DNA of 64,000 nt, taken from assembly GCF_020524005.1 (NCBI RefSeq), contig NZ_JAIVKK010000011.1, positions 112,380-176,379 on the forward strand, given 5' to 3'. This DNA comes from Microbulbifer aggregans. Lineage in GTDB: Bacteria; Pseudomonadota; Gammaproteobacteria; Pseudomonadales; Cellvibrionaceae. The notes below the pieces were generated by a model. That model was not told where the DNA came from, made no database searches, and saw nothing but the letters and a program-made list of their open reading frames with translations. Below, piece after piece: positions 45,235 through 53,338 of the stretch; within the stretch, counting starts at the first letter, position 1; each line of letters starts with the position of its first letter. The position numbers and the translations under genes are program-made.

Positions 45235-46551
45235 TTAGTCTTTCCGCGGCCAGGGTAGCCAGAGCCGTACTTGTAAACCGCCGTTTTCCCGGTTGTGCAA
45301 CTGTATCTGGCCGCCGTGAGCGTCGGCGATTTCCCGACACAGTGCCAGTCCCAACCCTACGCCCTGGGGTTTGGTGGAGTAAAACGGTAGCAAGGCCTGC
45401 TGTAAAACCCGGTCACTCATCCCCGCACCGCGATCACTGACGGACAACAGCTGGCCGTGGACGTCGGTCTCGATTCCCAAAGTGATTTCCTCTGGAGTAC
45501 TGCCGGATTCGGCGGCATTTTTTAGCAGGTTGAGCAGCGCCTGTTCGATTTGTGTTGGATCAAAGTAGCCTGGTCGAGAGGGAAGTGTTCCCAGCTGCCG
45601 GAAGGAGTGCAGAGGCTTTATTCTGGCAATGAGTGCTGACCAGGATACTTCCTCGCAAGCCGGCGGCGGCAGTTTGGCGAAGCGGGCATAACCCTGGGTA
45701 AATTCGGTGAGATGGTGGCAGCGTTCGGCGATGACATCGAAGACACCGGCGAGCTGCTGCGATTCGATTTTTTCCGACAGCATTTTGCCGCTGTGGGCCA
45801 TGGAGGAAATCGGGGCGAGGGAGTTATTGAGCTCGTGGCTGATCAGCCGTATGACTTTTTTCCATACCTGTACTTCTGCTCGGGTTAATTCCCGGGTCAT
45901 TTCCCTCAGTAGTATCAAGCGGTGTTTCTGCGCATTGAGTACGAAGGTACTGTTGCTGATATGCAGGCTTTGGCTGTGTTCCCCGTCGAGATAGGAGATC
46001 AGACCGTCCTGTCGGGACTGAATGGCTTGCGCTAATTCTGGCGGACACTCGGGCAGTATCTGCTTTAGTGGATGCCCCTGTAATGGTCTGCCGCCATGAA
46101 GCATATGGCGGGCACTGGTATTGGCATAAATGATGTGCTCGCGCTGGTCTATCAAAAGCAGGGCCAGGGGCGAGCTTTGGATAACCGTATCGAGCAGCAA
46201 TTCCCGCTGATGGATATGGGCGCGCTCGCGCCGCAGAATTTCCCCAACTTCGTTGTAGAGCTCGGCGAGCTCTCCGAGCTGGTCATTGCGGTTGAGGGCC
46301 AGAGATATGGAAAAATCGCCGTCGCGAAAGTTCAGCAGACCGCCGCGGAAGCTTTCGAGGGCTCGATTCAGGTTTCGGGTCAGGGGTCTCAGTAGCAGCA
46401 AACCCAGCGCTAGAGCTAGCAGCAGGCCGCCGCTCCATGCAAGTAGGGGAGAAACGCCGGTGTGCTGAAGTAGAAGCGGTATCCCGCTACCGAGTGCAAT
46501 GGAAGCCAGGGTAGTGGCAAAAATTTTTCCCTCAATGGAGGTTCGCGGCAT
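45235..46551 (-). CDS. Sensor histidine kinase with HAMP and PAS
   Basis: Inner-membrane sensor of 438 residues. Two N-terminal helices (about 8-30 and 36-53) are joined by almost no periplasmic loop; then comes HAMP (LTRNLNRALESFRGGLLNFRDGDFSISLALNRNDQLGELAELYNEV), PAS (TVIQSSPLALLLIDQREHIIYANTSARHML), the phospho-acceptor box LISHELNNSLAPISSM, and the ATPase domain with N, G1 and G2 boxes (ALLNLLKNAAESG, SDRGAGM, GVGLGLALCREIADAHGGQI). The short loop suggests it senses the membrane or its transporter. Its ATG overlaps the response-regulator stop by one base. Confidence 0.93.
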   Translation of the reverse strand: MPRTSIEGKIFATTLASIALGSGIPLLLQHTGVSPLLAWSGGLLLALALGLLLLRPLTRNLNRALESFRGGLLNFRDGDFSISLALNRNDQLGELAELYNEVGEILRRERAHIHQRELLLDTVIQSSPLALLLIDQREHIIYANTSARHMLHGGRPLQGHPLKQILPECPPELAQAIQSRQDGLISYLDGEHSQSLHISNSTFVLNAQKHRLILLREMTRELTRAEVQVWKKVIRLISHELNNSLAPISSMAHSGKMLSEKIESQQLAGVFDVIAERCHHLTEFTQGYARFAKLPPPACEEVSWSALIARIKPLHSFRQLGTLPSRPGYFDPTQIEQALLNLLKNAAESGSTPEEITLGIETDVHGQLLSVSDRGAGMSDRVLQQALLPFYSTKPQGVGLGLALCREIADAHGGQIQLHNRENGGLQVRLWLPWPRKD

Positions 46552-47897
46552 CAGTAGGGGATTCCGAATTTTTCCAGCCGACGGTACAGCGCCTGACGGC
46601 TGAGTCCGAGTTCTCGTGCGGCCTGGGCGATGATGCCATTGCAGTTGGCGAGGGTTTGTTCGAGCAGTTCCCTGCTTGGCTCGAAGCTGTGTTCCGGGGT
46701 TTTCTGCACCTGTTCATCTGGCAACGCCAGAGTTTCTTCATTAATACTGTCGCCACGGGTCAGCACCGCGGCCCGCTGCATGACATTCTGCAGCTCACGC
46801 ACGTTGCCCGGCCAGGAGTAGCGCAACATACGCTGCTGGGTTTGTGGACCGAGCTGCTTGCCGCTGCTGGCGAGAAATGCGCGTGCCAGGGGCAGTATAT
46901 CCTCCGGCCGCTCATTGAGTGGTGGCAGCTTCAGCTCAATGACATTGAGGCGGTAGAACAGGTCCTGGCGAAAACTGCCATTGCTGATCATTTGCGGCAG
47001 GTTGCTGTTGGTGGCACTGATAACGCGTACGTTTACCTTGCGGGTCTGGCTGCTGCCTAGTCGCTGGAATTCACCGGTCTGCAGTACCCTTAGTAATTTG
47101 ACCTGGCCGCTGGCGGAGAGCTCGCCAATCTCGTCGAGAAACAGGGTGCCGCCATCCGCCACTTCGAAGCGACCCTGACGGGCTTTATTGCCGGCACCGG
47201 TATAGGCGCCAGCTTCGGCGCCGAACAGTTCCGCTTCCATCAGATCTTCCGGCAGGGCGCCGACGTTGACCTTGATAAAGGGGCCATCTTTGACGCTGGA
47301 GTTGGCCTGTACAATATCCGCGATCTTTTCCTTACCGGCACCGTTGGGACCAGTAATCAATACCGGTACGTCGGCGTGCGCGACCTGGGTGGCCATTTCC
47401 AGCAGTTTTTGCATGCTGTTGCTACGGTAGACGATACCTTGCAGGTCGTACTGTTTTTGCAGTTGGTGGCGAGCCTGCTGTTCGCGGCTTTTGGCCAGGC
47501 GCTGTTGCTGCTGCAGGTCGTGCAGTTCCAGCAGGTTATTAATGGTGGCGATGAGCTTGTTGTCGTCCCACGGCTTGCCGACGTAATCGGCGGCTCCCGC
47601 TTTGACCAGTTCTACGGCCATTTCCAGCTGGGTCCAGGCTGTGAGCAGGATGACGGGAATATCCGGCTGCAATTCGCGCAGGGCAAAAAACAGTGCGCGG
47701 CCCTCTTCTCCAGAGGTGGTGTCGGCGGTGAAGTTCATATCCTGAATGACGAGACCGGTATCGGGATTCTCGCGTAGCAACTGCAGGCCAGCCTGGGGCG
47801 TGATAGCGCTCAGGGTATGTATATCGTGCAGGGACAACAACAGGGAGAGGGCTGAGATAATACCGGTGTTGTCGTCGATGATCAGTACTTTGTCCAA
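46551..47897 (-). CDS. Sigma-54-dependent response regulator (NtrC type)
   Basis: 448 residues: receiver domain (LDKVLIIDDNTGI, phospho-Asp in LVIQDMNF, T in ILLTAW, K in YVGKPW), an AAA+ sigma-54 activation domain (Walker A GPNGAGKEK, sigma-54 loop GAYTGA for the usual GAFTGA, Walker B TLFLDEIGEL) and a Fis-type HTH at the end (CNGIIAQAARELGLSRQALYRRLEKFGI). The TTG at 47897 was chosen because AGGAAA lies 7 bases upstream and the reading begins at the receiver fold. The open frame up to 48065 is palindrome F, not gene. It should act on the sigma-54 promoter at 52951-52965. Confidence 0.92.
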   Translation of the reverse strand: MDKVLIIDDNTGIISALSLLLSLHDIHTLSAITPQAGLQLLRENPDTGLVIQDMNFTADTTSGEEGRALFFALRELQPDIPVILLTAWTQLEMAVELVKAGAADYVGKPWDDNKLIATINNLLELHDLQQQQRLAKSREQQARHQLQKQYDLQGIVYRSNSMQKLLEMATQVAHADVPVLITGPNGAGKEKIADIVQANSSVKDGPFIKVNVGALPEDLMEAELFGAEAGAYTGAGNKARQGRFEVADGGTLFLDEIGELSASGQVKLLRVLQTGEFQRLGSSQTRKVNVRVISATNSNLPQMISNGSFRQDLFYRLNVIELKLPPLNERPEDILPLARAFLASSGKQLGPQTQQRMLRYSWPGNVRELQNVMQRAAVLTRGDSINEETLALPDEQVQKTPEHSFEPSRELLEQTLANCNGIIAQAARELGLSRQALYRRLEKFGIPY

Positions 47898-47934
47898 CTC
47901 GCGTTTCCTGTTGCGGTTGTCTTTAACATGCTCT

Positions 47935-48057
47935 GTGGCGGTCCTGCACCCGATAGGGGCTTGCGGGACACACCGTGAACCCATCCAAGGGGGACTGTCG
48001 AAAAGGTCCCTCTTTTCGACAGTCCCACAAACCCCTATCGGGTGCAGGACCTTCGCT
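47935..48057 (+). repeat. Nested palindrome repeat, copy F
   Basis: Starts GTGGCGG, ends CCTTCGC. The 19 bp outer stem GTCCTGCACCCGATAGGGG (47941-47959) pairs with 48032-48050. Inner hairpins are CCC-ATCCAA-GGG and a 12 bp stem ACTGTCGAAAAG/CTTTTCGACAGT with loop GTCCCT. It lies inside the exporter operon between the second permease and the response regulator, antisense to the operon. Confidence 0.85.
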
Positions 48058-48072
48058 TTGAGCAATCGGCCT

Positions 48073-49281
48073 TTAAATGCTTCGTGTTGCCATCGCCGGC
48101 GAAATATTCGCTGCGCGCATGGCGGGCATCAGGGCCGCCGCAAGGCTAACTGCGAACAATAGTATCGCACACACGGCAAGTATCGTTAGTGACAGTACGG
48201 GCTGTGAAAACTCGCTCACCATCAGCTGGTTGATGATCAGTGCACCGGCGGTACCCAATACCAGCCCGGTCCCCGCGATCAGTGAGTTTTCTACCAGGAA
48301 GTAACGACTGATATTGGCTCGGGTCGCGCCCAGTGCGCGGCGGATACCGATCTGCTTGGCACGCTGGTTGATCCAGAAAATGGTGAGACCGACGATGCCC
48401 AGTGCAACGATAAACGTCAGCAGGGTCATTACCGCGGACAATACCTTGACCATAATGTTGTCGCTTACATGAGTCGAGGCAAGCTTTTCGGACAGGGTTT
48501 CCAGGTGAATGACGCGCTGAGGGTCGCGTTCCGCGAGCTTGTCTTCCAGCTGTTTGAAAATGGCATCGCGCTGGCCGGGTTCCGTGCGAACCAGATAGCG
48601 TTTGTGATTGCCTTCTACCAGCAATGGATGGAATACCACATTGCCAGCCAATGCCCAGCTGGGCCATGCGCCCAGGTGGCGCTCGACAATACCGATGATT
48701 TCCATGGGATTGTCTTTACTGCCGTGGTACAGGAATTTACCCAGAGCGTCACCCTCTGGGAAGGCTGCATCGGCGAATTGCTGGGTCACAATAATGACAC
48801 TGCCGATGAAGCTTTCGTTGGATCCGATCACATGCATTTCGTCGTCGCTGAAGTTGCGTCCGGCGATAAGGTTCAATCCCAGTGTGTTGATGAAGTGCGG
48901 ATCGGTCTGGTAGTAGTTGCCGTCTAAGTCGCCGATCTGGGCGTTGGGTTCCAGATAGAAACTACTGGCGGAACCAGAGCCGGATACCGGGATGTGGTTT
49001 GTTACCGAGGCATCGACCACTCCGGGCATCGAGCGCATCATGTCCAGGTCGGCGCGCACGGCGCCCGCCATATCGTAATCTTTGGGCACGGGCATAAAGG
49101 TGATGGCAATGATGTTATCCACATCCATGCCGGTCGGGCGCGCCATACTGGTGAGGCGGTCTTGTACGATAGCAGTGGCATTGCTGACGATGGCCAGGGT
49201 GAGGGCCAGCTGCAGTGCGATCAGCATTGCCGAGACTTTGTTGCGCCAGAGGGCAGACAACATGGGTTTCAGTTCAAACAT
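48073..49281 (-). CDS. ABC transporter permease, MacB/FtsX type (second)
   Basis: 402-residue inner-membrane permease. An N-terminal helix (KVSAMLIALQLALTLAIVSNATAIV) is followed by a MacB-like periplasmic domain (about 45-275) and three C-terminal FtsX helices (VKVLSAVMTLLTFIVALGIVGLTIFWI, LVENSLIAGTGLVLGTAGALII, LSLTILAVCAILLFAVSLAAALMPAMRAA) with the motif RAKQIGIRRALGATRANISRYFL. It pairs with the permease upstream as a heterodimer. Unlike MacB it has no fused ATPase. 18 bp separate the two permease genes. Confidence 0.92.
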   Translation of the reverse strand: MFELKPMLSALWRNKVSAMLIALQLALTLAIVSNATAIVQDRLTSMARPTGMDVDNIIAITFMPVPKDYDMAGAVRADLDMMRSMPGVVDASVTNHIPVSGSGSASSFYLEPNAQIGDLDGNYYQTDPHFINTLGLNLIAGRNFSDDEMHVIGSNESFIGSVIIVTQQFADAAFPEGDALGKFLYHGSKDNPMEIIGIVERHLGAWPSWALAGNVVFHPLLVEGNHKRYLVRTEPGQRDAIFKQLEDKLAERDPQRVIHLETLSEKLASTHVSDNIMVKVLSAVMTLLTFIVALGIVGLTIFWINQRAKQIGIRRALGATRANISRYFLVENSLIAGTGLVLGTAGALIINQLMVSEFSQPVLSLTILAVCAILLFAVSLAAALMPAMRAANISPAMATRSI

Positions 49282-49299
49282 GGTTGTTTCCTCTCCGGC

Positions 49300-50628
49300 T
49301 CACTGGGTTTTCAGATAGATAGATGGGTTGGTACGGCTGATACGCCAGGCGGGATACAGGCCGGCGAGCAGGCTGGCGAGAATGGCGAGGCCGATGGCGG
49401 CGAGCATCATCAGCCAGTCCATGGAGGCGATCTGGTCGATTTGGCCCATGGATAGCATGCGGATACCGGACAGGCCCAACAGCGCGAAGCAGATGCCGAT
49501 CAATCCGCCCAGCACACCGATACAGCTACTTTCGATCAGGTGCTGAATAAAAATGGCATTGCGGTTGGCGCCCAGTGCACGGCGAACCCCGGCTTCGGGC
49601 GCTTTGCGCAGGAATTTGGCCAGCAGCAGTGCCACAGCGTTTACCACACACACCAGCAGGAAGGCGAGGGACGCCCACCCCAGCACGCGGTTGTCGTCGT
49701 GCAGTACTTCATTTAGTACCAGCCATTCCGAGGGACGGGTGAGGCCGAACTTGAGTGGGCGTTGGAAGCGTCCCTGTTCTTTCTGTTGCTGGATATAGCC
49801 GGTAAGTAAATTTTCGTATTCTTTTTTTCGCGTATCGTTGTCGAGCTCTACCCAGAACTGTATCCACACGCTTTCGCTGAGCAGGTGTCCTTCGTAGCCT
49901 TCGACCTCTGGATCCGGGCTGTTCCAGCCGTTGGTGTTACCCCAGCTGTAAATTTGGAATTTACGGTGCAGGCCGAACGGAATGTAAATCTCTTCCGAAT
50001 CGCTGAACGGGTTGTTGTTCAGGTCGTACACCTTGGGAGAGGGGTTCCAGTAATCGATAACGCCTGCGACGGTGAAGGGCTCGCCGTTGAGCTCTACGGT
50101 TTTGCCGACACTGTCTTCACCACCGAACAGTTTTTCGTTGAGGGCCTTGTTCAGGACAACGGTTTGTACCGGTGAGGTATCTGCATCTTCGTTCCAGATG
50201 TTGCCGTACAGCATGGGCACGTCGAACATGGAGAAGAAGTCGCGGGTGGTGACCCGTGTTTCGGCGACAAACGGCCGTACTTCGGAGTCTTCCAGGGTAA
50301 CGGTGAAGCCGAAGCGGTGCATGGCCACCTGTCGGGTGGGAATATCCGAGCGCAGCAGTGCTTCTGCATCCCGGTAGGTGAGCTGCCAGGGCATTTCATT
50401 TCCGCGGCCGCCGCGGTTGTATGCACCGTTCGGGTCCCAGCTGTCCAGCTGTACTGCGTAGAGCACGTCGTCCTTATGGGCCAGTGCGTTCTGGGACATC
50501 ATGTAGTTGAGCGTGAGTACAGTCATGGATGCGCCGACGCCCACGGCGATTGCGGCAATCATGAGAGCGCTCAGTATTGGGGTGCCCCGCAGGCTGCGCA
50601 TGGCGAGGCTGATGTAGTAGCCGATCAT
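49300..50628 (-). CDS. ABC transporter permease, MacB/FtsX type (first)
   Basis: 442 residues with the same plan as the next gene: N-terminal helix (ILSALMIAAIAVGVGASMTVLTL), a larger periplasmic domain (about 45-325, rich in Asp/Asn/Trp) and three helices at the end (WASLAFLLVCVVNAVALLLAKFL, CIGVLGGLIGICFALLGLSGI, WLMMLAAIGLAILASLLAGLYPAW) with RKAPEAGVRRALGANRNAIFIQHL. The two permeases are clearly diverged, pointing to an obligate heterodimer. It follows the ATPase gene by 24 bp. Confidence 0.92.
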   Translation of the reverse strand: MIGYYISLAMRSLRGTPILSALMIAAIAVGVGASMTVLTLNYMMSQNALAHKDDVLYAVQLDSWDPNGAYNRGGRGNEMPWQLTYRDAEALLRSDIPTRQVAMHRFGFTVTLEDSEVRPFVAETRVTTRDFFSMFDVPMLYGNIWNEDADTSPVQTVVLNKALNEKLFGGEDSVGKTVELNGEPFTVAGVIDYWNPSPKVYDLNNNPFSDSEEIYIPFGLHRKFQIYSWGNTNGWNSPDPEVEGYEGHLLSESVWIQFWVELDNDTRKKEYENLLTGYIQQQKEQGRFQRPLKFGLTRPSEWLVLNEVLHDDNRVLGWASLAFLLVCVVNAVALLLAKFLRKAPEAGVRRALGANRNAIFIQHLIESSCIGVLGGLIGICFALLGLSGIRMLSMGQIDQIASMDWLMMLAAIGLAILASLLAGLYPAWRISRTNPSIYLKTQ

Positions 50629-50652
50629 TGCGGTGTCCTTTTCTTTTCCAGC

Positions 50653-51354
50653 TTATACGGTGGCGATTTCTTCTTGTGCGATGCTCTGACGCAGGTCAGA
50701 CACCTGGCCGTCGACAATCTGGATATTGCGCTGGGCGCGGCGCGCGAGGTCCGGGTCGTGGGTAACCATGATGATGGTGGTGCCCCATTCGTTGATAAAT
50801 TCGAGCAGTTCCATTACCTGGCGTGCCATGAGGGAGTCGAGGTTACCAGTGGGTTCGTCCGCGAGCAGGAAACGGGGTTCACCGGCGAGGGCGCGGGCGA
50901 TGGCGACGCGCTGTTGCTGACCGCCGGACAGTTGCGCGGGCAGGTGTTTGGCGCGGGCGGAAAGGCCGACCTGCTCGAGGGATTTTTCGATACGACGACG
51001 GCGCTCCTTGGTATTGAAGCCGCGATAGCGCAGGGGGACGTCGATATTGTCGAACAGGTTGAGGTCGGGAATCAGATTGAAGCCCTGGAAAATAAAGCCG
51101 ATTTTTTCATTGCGCATGCGCGAGCGATCACGGTCAGAGAGGCCGCCGATTTCCTGCCCATCAAGTAGATACTCGCCTCCGGTCGGGGTTTCCAGCAGGC
51201 CAGCAATATTCAGGAAGGTGGTTTTACCGGAACCACTGGGGCCGGTGACGGATACGAACTCTCCTTCGTTCACCTCAAGGCTGAAATCCCGAAGCGCGTG
51301 GGTTTCGATGGTGTCGGTGCGGTAGCTTTTACGGATGTTCTGCATTTTCAGCAT
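50653..51354 (-). CDS. ABC transporter ATP-binding protein, MacB/LolD type
   Basis: 233 residues with Walker [11 protein letters not shown]-loop IFQGFNLI, signature [15 protein letters not shown], Walker [14 protein letters not shown] and the switch His in IIMVTHD. It belongs to the type VII ABC (mechanotransmission) group that powers MacB, LolCDE and FtsEX systems. Together with the adaptor and two permeases it would export or extract an envelope-associated substrate such as a peptide, lipid or drug. Confidence 0.94.
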   Translation of the reverse strand: MLKMQNIRKSYRTDTIETHALRDFSLEVNEGEFVSVTGPSGSGKTTFLNIAGLLETPTGGEYLLDGQEIGGLSDRDRSRMRNEKIGFIFQGFNLIPDLNLFDNIDVPLRYRGFNTKERRRRIEKSLEQVGLSARAKHLPAQLSGGQQQRVAIARALAGEPRFLLADEPTGNLDSLMARQVMELLEFINEWGTTIIMVTHDPDLARRAQRNIQIVDGQVSDLRQSIAQEEIATV

Positions 51355-51405
51355 GGTGGATTTCCTTGTCTTCGCAGTTTTTGTTCGTTGGTACTGTTAA
51401 GTCTT

Positions 51406-51545
51406 GTGGCGGTGCTGATACCGATCGTTGTTTGCGAGAAACGAGCTAGGCGCCCCCCCCCGTTAACCCATCCCTGGGGGCTCGGCTACGGCCGTCCTGG
51501 CCGCAGACGGTCTCGCAAACAATGATCGGTATCAGCACCTTCGCA
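51406..51545 (+). repeat. Nested palindrome repeat, copy G
   Basis: Starts GTGGCGG, ends CCTTCGC. The outer stem of 28 positions (GTGCTGATACCGATCG... with its complement) has one G-T pair and no other mismatch. Inner hairpins are CCC-ATCCCT-GGG and a GGCC-GTCCT-GGCC-like stem. It lies between the adaptor and ATPase genes, antisense to the operon. Confidence 0.85.
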
Positions 51546-51565
51546 TCAAATTTCTGGATGTTTGG

Positions 51566-52846
51566 TTAGTCTTTCAGCGCCACCAGCTGCGCCTTGTTTA
51601 GCTCTTCCGCGGAAGAAGTAATAATCCGGTCGCCTTCATTCAGGCCAGAAACAATTTCCACCTGATTCAATCCCAGTGCGCCAATGGTGATCGGTACTTT
51701 GACGGCCTGCTGCTGGTCGTTCAGCTTCCAGGCAAAACGACCCCCGGTCTGATCCAGGAACGCGCCGCGTTTCACCAGCATCACGTCCGCGCGGTTTTCC
51801 AGCAGGATGCGCGCGGTGAGTCGCAGGTTCTGGCGCAGGTTAGTCGGCTGACCTTCGGTAAAGCGCACGCGGGCAACGACCTGGTTGTCGATGACTTCCG
51901 GAGCGATGGCGGTGATCTCGCCGGGGAGCTTGTTTCCCCCCATATTGATCACCACGTCCATGGCGAGGCCCAAGTCATCGGCATAGTTTTCCGGCACCGC
52001 GGCTTCCAGTTCGAAGCTGGTGAGGTCGACGACCGTGAGCAGGGGCGCATTCGCCGCCACAGCGGAGCGCTGGGTAGCTGCGAGGCTGCCGATGGTGCCG
52101 TCGACGGGGGAGACGATTTGCAGTTCGTTGACCTTACGCTGCAGTTCTTCTACTTGAAGCTGCTGTTGGTCTACCTGCAATTGCAGAGTCTGGGTTTCGA
52201 AGGTAAGGGCTTCATTTTCCAGCTGGGAATTCTGTACGGCCTGTTTGTATTCCAGTTCTGCGCGCGCGAGGTCATCGCTGGCTTTTTCGAAATCCAGCTG
52301 GGAAATGATCTGTTTCTCCATGGACAGCTCCGCGCGCTTCAGCTCCCGCTGTGCTGCGGAGAGGTCGACTTTGGCGAGATCGGCTTTCTGGGTGTTTTCT
52401 AAACGCTGGCGCTTGGCCTGGATTTTCTGGCGTGCGAGCTCCACGCTCAGCTTGTTGTAGAGCGCACTCTCCTGAGCGAGCTGGTTTTGCAGCTGGGGAC
52501 TGTCTACTTCCGCCAGGAGTTGGCCCTGGGCAACAGTGTCACCGGCTTTGACTGCAAATTTGACAATGCCCTGAGCCGGACTGAACAGAGTTGGGCTGTT
52601 GGCCGCAACCACCTTGCCCTGAACCACCAGATCCCGAATCAGGTCGCCGCGTTCGACTTCGGCAATATTGATCCGCGACAGCGACAGGCTCGCATCCACC
52701 GCGTTGGTGCTCTGCCAGCTCATCAGTCCCCAAACCACAAACGCCGCCGCGCCAAGGCCTAGGCCTGCGCGTTTCAGCACACGCGGGTTTTTCCACGGGC
52801 TCTGCGAGGTAAGTTGGACGTCCTGCCCGGAGGTATCTCTGATCAT
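51566..52846 (-). CDS. Periplasmic adaptor (HlyD/MacA-like) of an ABC exporter
   Basis: 426 residues with one N-terminal membrane helix (LKRAGLGLGAAAFVVWGLMSW), a lipoyl/barrel-sandwich half (VVAANSPTLFSPAQGIVKFAVKAGDTVAQGQLLAEVDSPQL), a long coiled-coil hairpin (about 100-235, ending LQVDQQQLQVEELQRKVNELQIVSPVDGTIGSL), the second half-motif, a beta-barrel and a membrane-proximal domain. It is the first gene of the leftward exporter/two-component unit and lies directly behind the sigma-54 promoter. An outer-membrane TolC partner is not encoded nearby. Confidence 0.93.
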   Translation of the reverse strand: MIRDTSGQDVQLTSQSPWKNPRVLKRAGLGLGAAAFVVWGLMSWQSTNAVDASLSLSRINIAEVERGDLIRDLVVQGKVVAANSPTLFSPAQGIVKFAVKAGDTVAQGQLLAEVDSPQLQNQLAQESALYNKLSVELARQKIQAKRQRLENTQKADLAKVDLSAAQRELKRAELSMEKQIISQLDFEKASDDLARAELEYKQAVQNSQLENEALTFETQTLQLQVDQQQLQVEELQRKVNELQIVSPVDGTIGSLAATQRSAVAANAPLLTVVDLTSFELEAAVPENYADDLGLAMDVVINMGGNKLPGEITAIAPEVIDNQVVARVRFTEGQPTNLRQNLRLTARILLENRADVMLVKRGAFLDQTGGRFAWKLNDQQQAVKVPITIGALGLNQVEIVSGLNEGDRIITSSAEELNKAQLVALKD

Positions 52847-52950
52847 GTTGTTCCCAGTGCTTCAATTCAGTTTGTCTTGTTCTGCCACTGTGACGCGGGT
52901 GATTTGGTGCCCGGATGCAGTGCGTTTTTTTCGGATGCAGCGGGCTTATC

Positions 52951-52965
52951 GCAATTGCCGTGCCA
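52951..52965 (-). promoter_or_regulatory. Sigma-54 (-24/-12) promoter of the exporter operon
   Basis: On the minus strand: TTGGCACGGCAATTGCG. TGGCAC (-24), five spacer bases and TTGC (-12) match the RpoN consensus exactly; only the base after TTGC departs. Transcription would start near 52939, about 93 bases before the adaptor ATG. The operon encodes its own NtrC-type activator. Confidence 0.78.
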
Positions 52966-53040
52966 AGCCGGATATTGGGGTTAAGTTGTTGAAAATTAAG
53001 GAAATTGTTTTATCGAAAAGTTTTGGGAGAGTCCGTAGGG

Positions 53041-53086
53041 TGTCCGGAAAAAGTGTCCGGACAAGTGGTGTCCGCAATGCCGGACA
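53041..53086. promoter_or_regulatory. Clustered TGTCCGGA sites, candidate enhancer
   Basis: Three repeats: TGTCCGGA (53041-53048), the perfect palindrome TGTCCGGACA (53054-53063), and TGTCCG-N6-CGGACA (53069-53086). They sit about 100-145 bp upstream of the predicted sigma-54 start site, where NtrC-type activators bind. They could also affect the divergent SulP gene. Confidence 0.7.
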
Positions 53087-53120
53087 GGAGTGCGATTTGG
53101 CGCCAGCGGCGTGCGGGTTT

Positions 53121-53184
53121 GTAGGAGCCTGCTTGCAGGCGAACCCCTGGTGCTCCATTCATTCGCCTGCAAGCAGGCTCCTAC
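53121..53184. repeat. REP-like inverted repeat, copy 2
   Basis: The same 23 bp arm as at 9495, here perfectly inverted (GTAGGAGCCTGCTTGCAGG + CGAA) around an 18 bp spacer. Flanks CGGGTTT and AAACCCG extend the stem after a one-base bulge. Confidence 0.88.
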
Positions 53185-53338
53185 CAAACCCGTAAAGTCG
53201 CGGGTGATGTATTGCAAAGTGCAAGGGGAGAGACTCCGGGAATCCTGGCTGTTCTTTAGCCAGCCCCCCCAAGGTGCTAGAATCCGCGCCCCCGATTCAG
53301 GGCTTAGAAAAAGACTCCCCAGACAGGCTCCTCTGATT

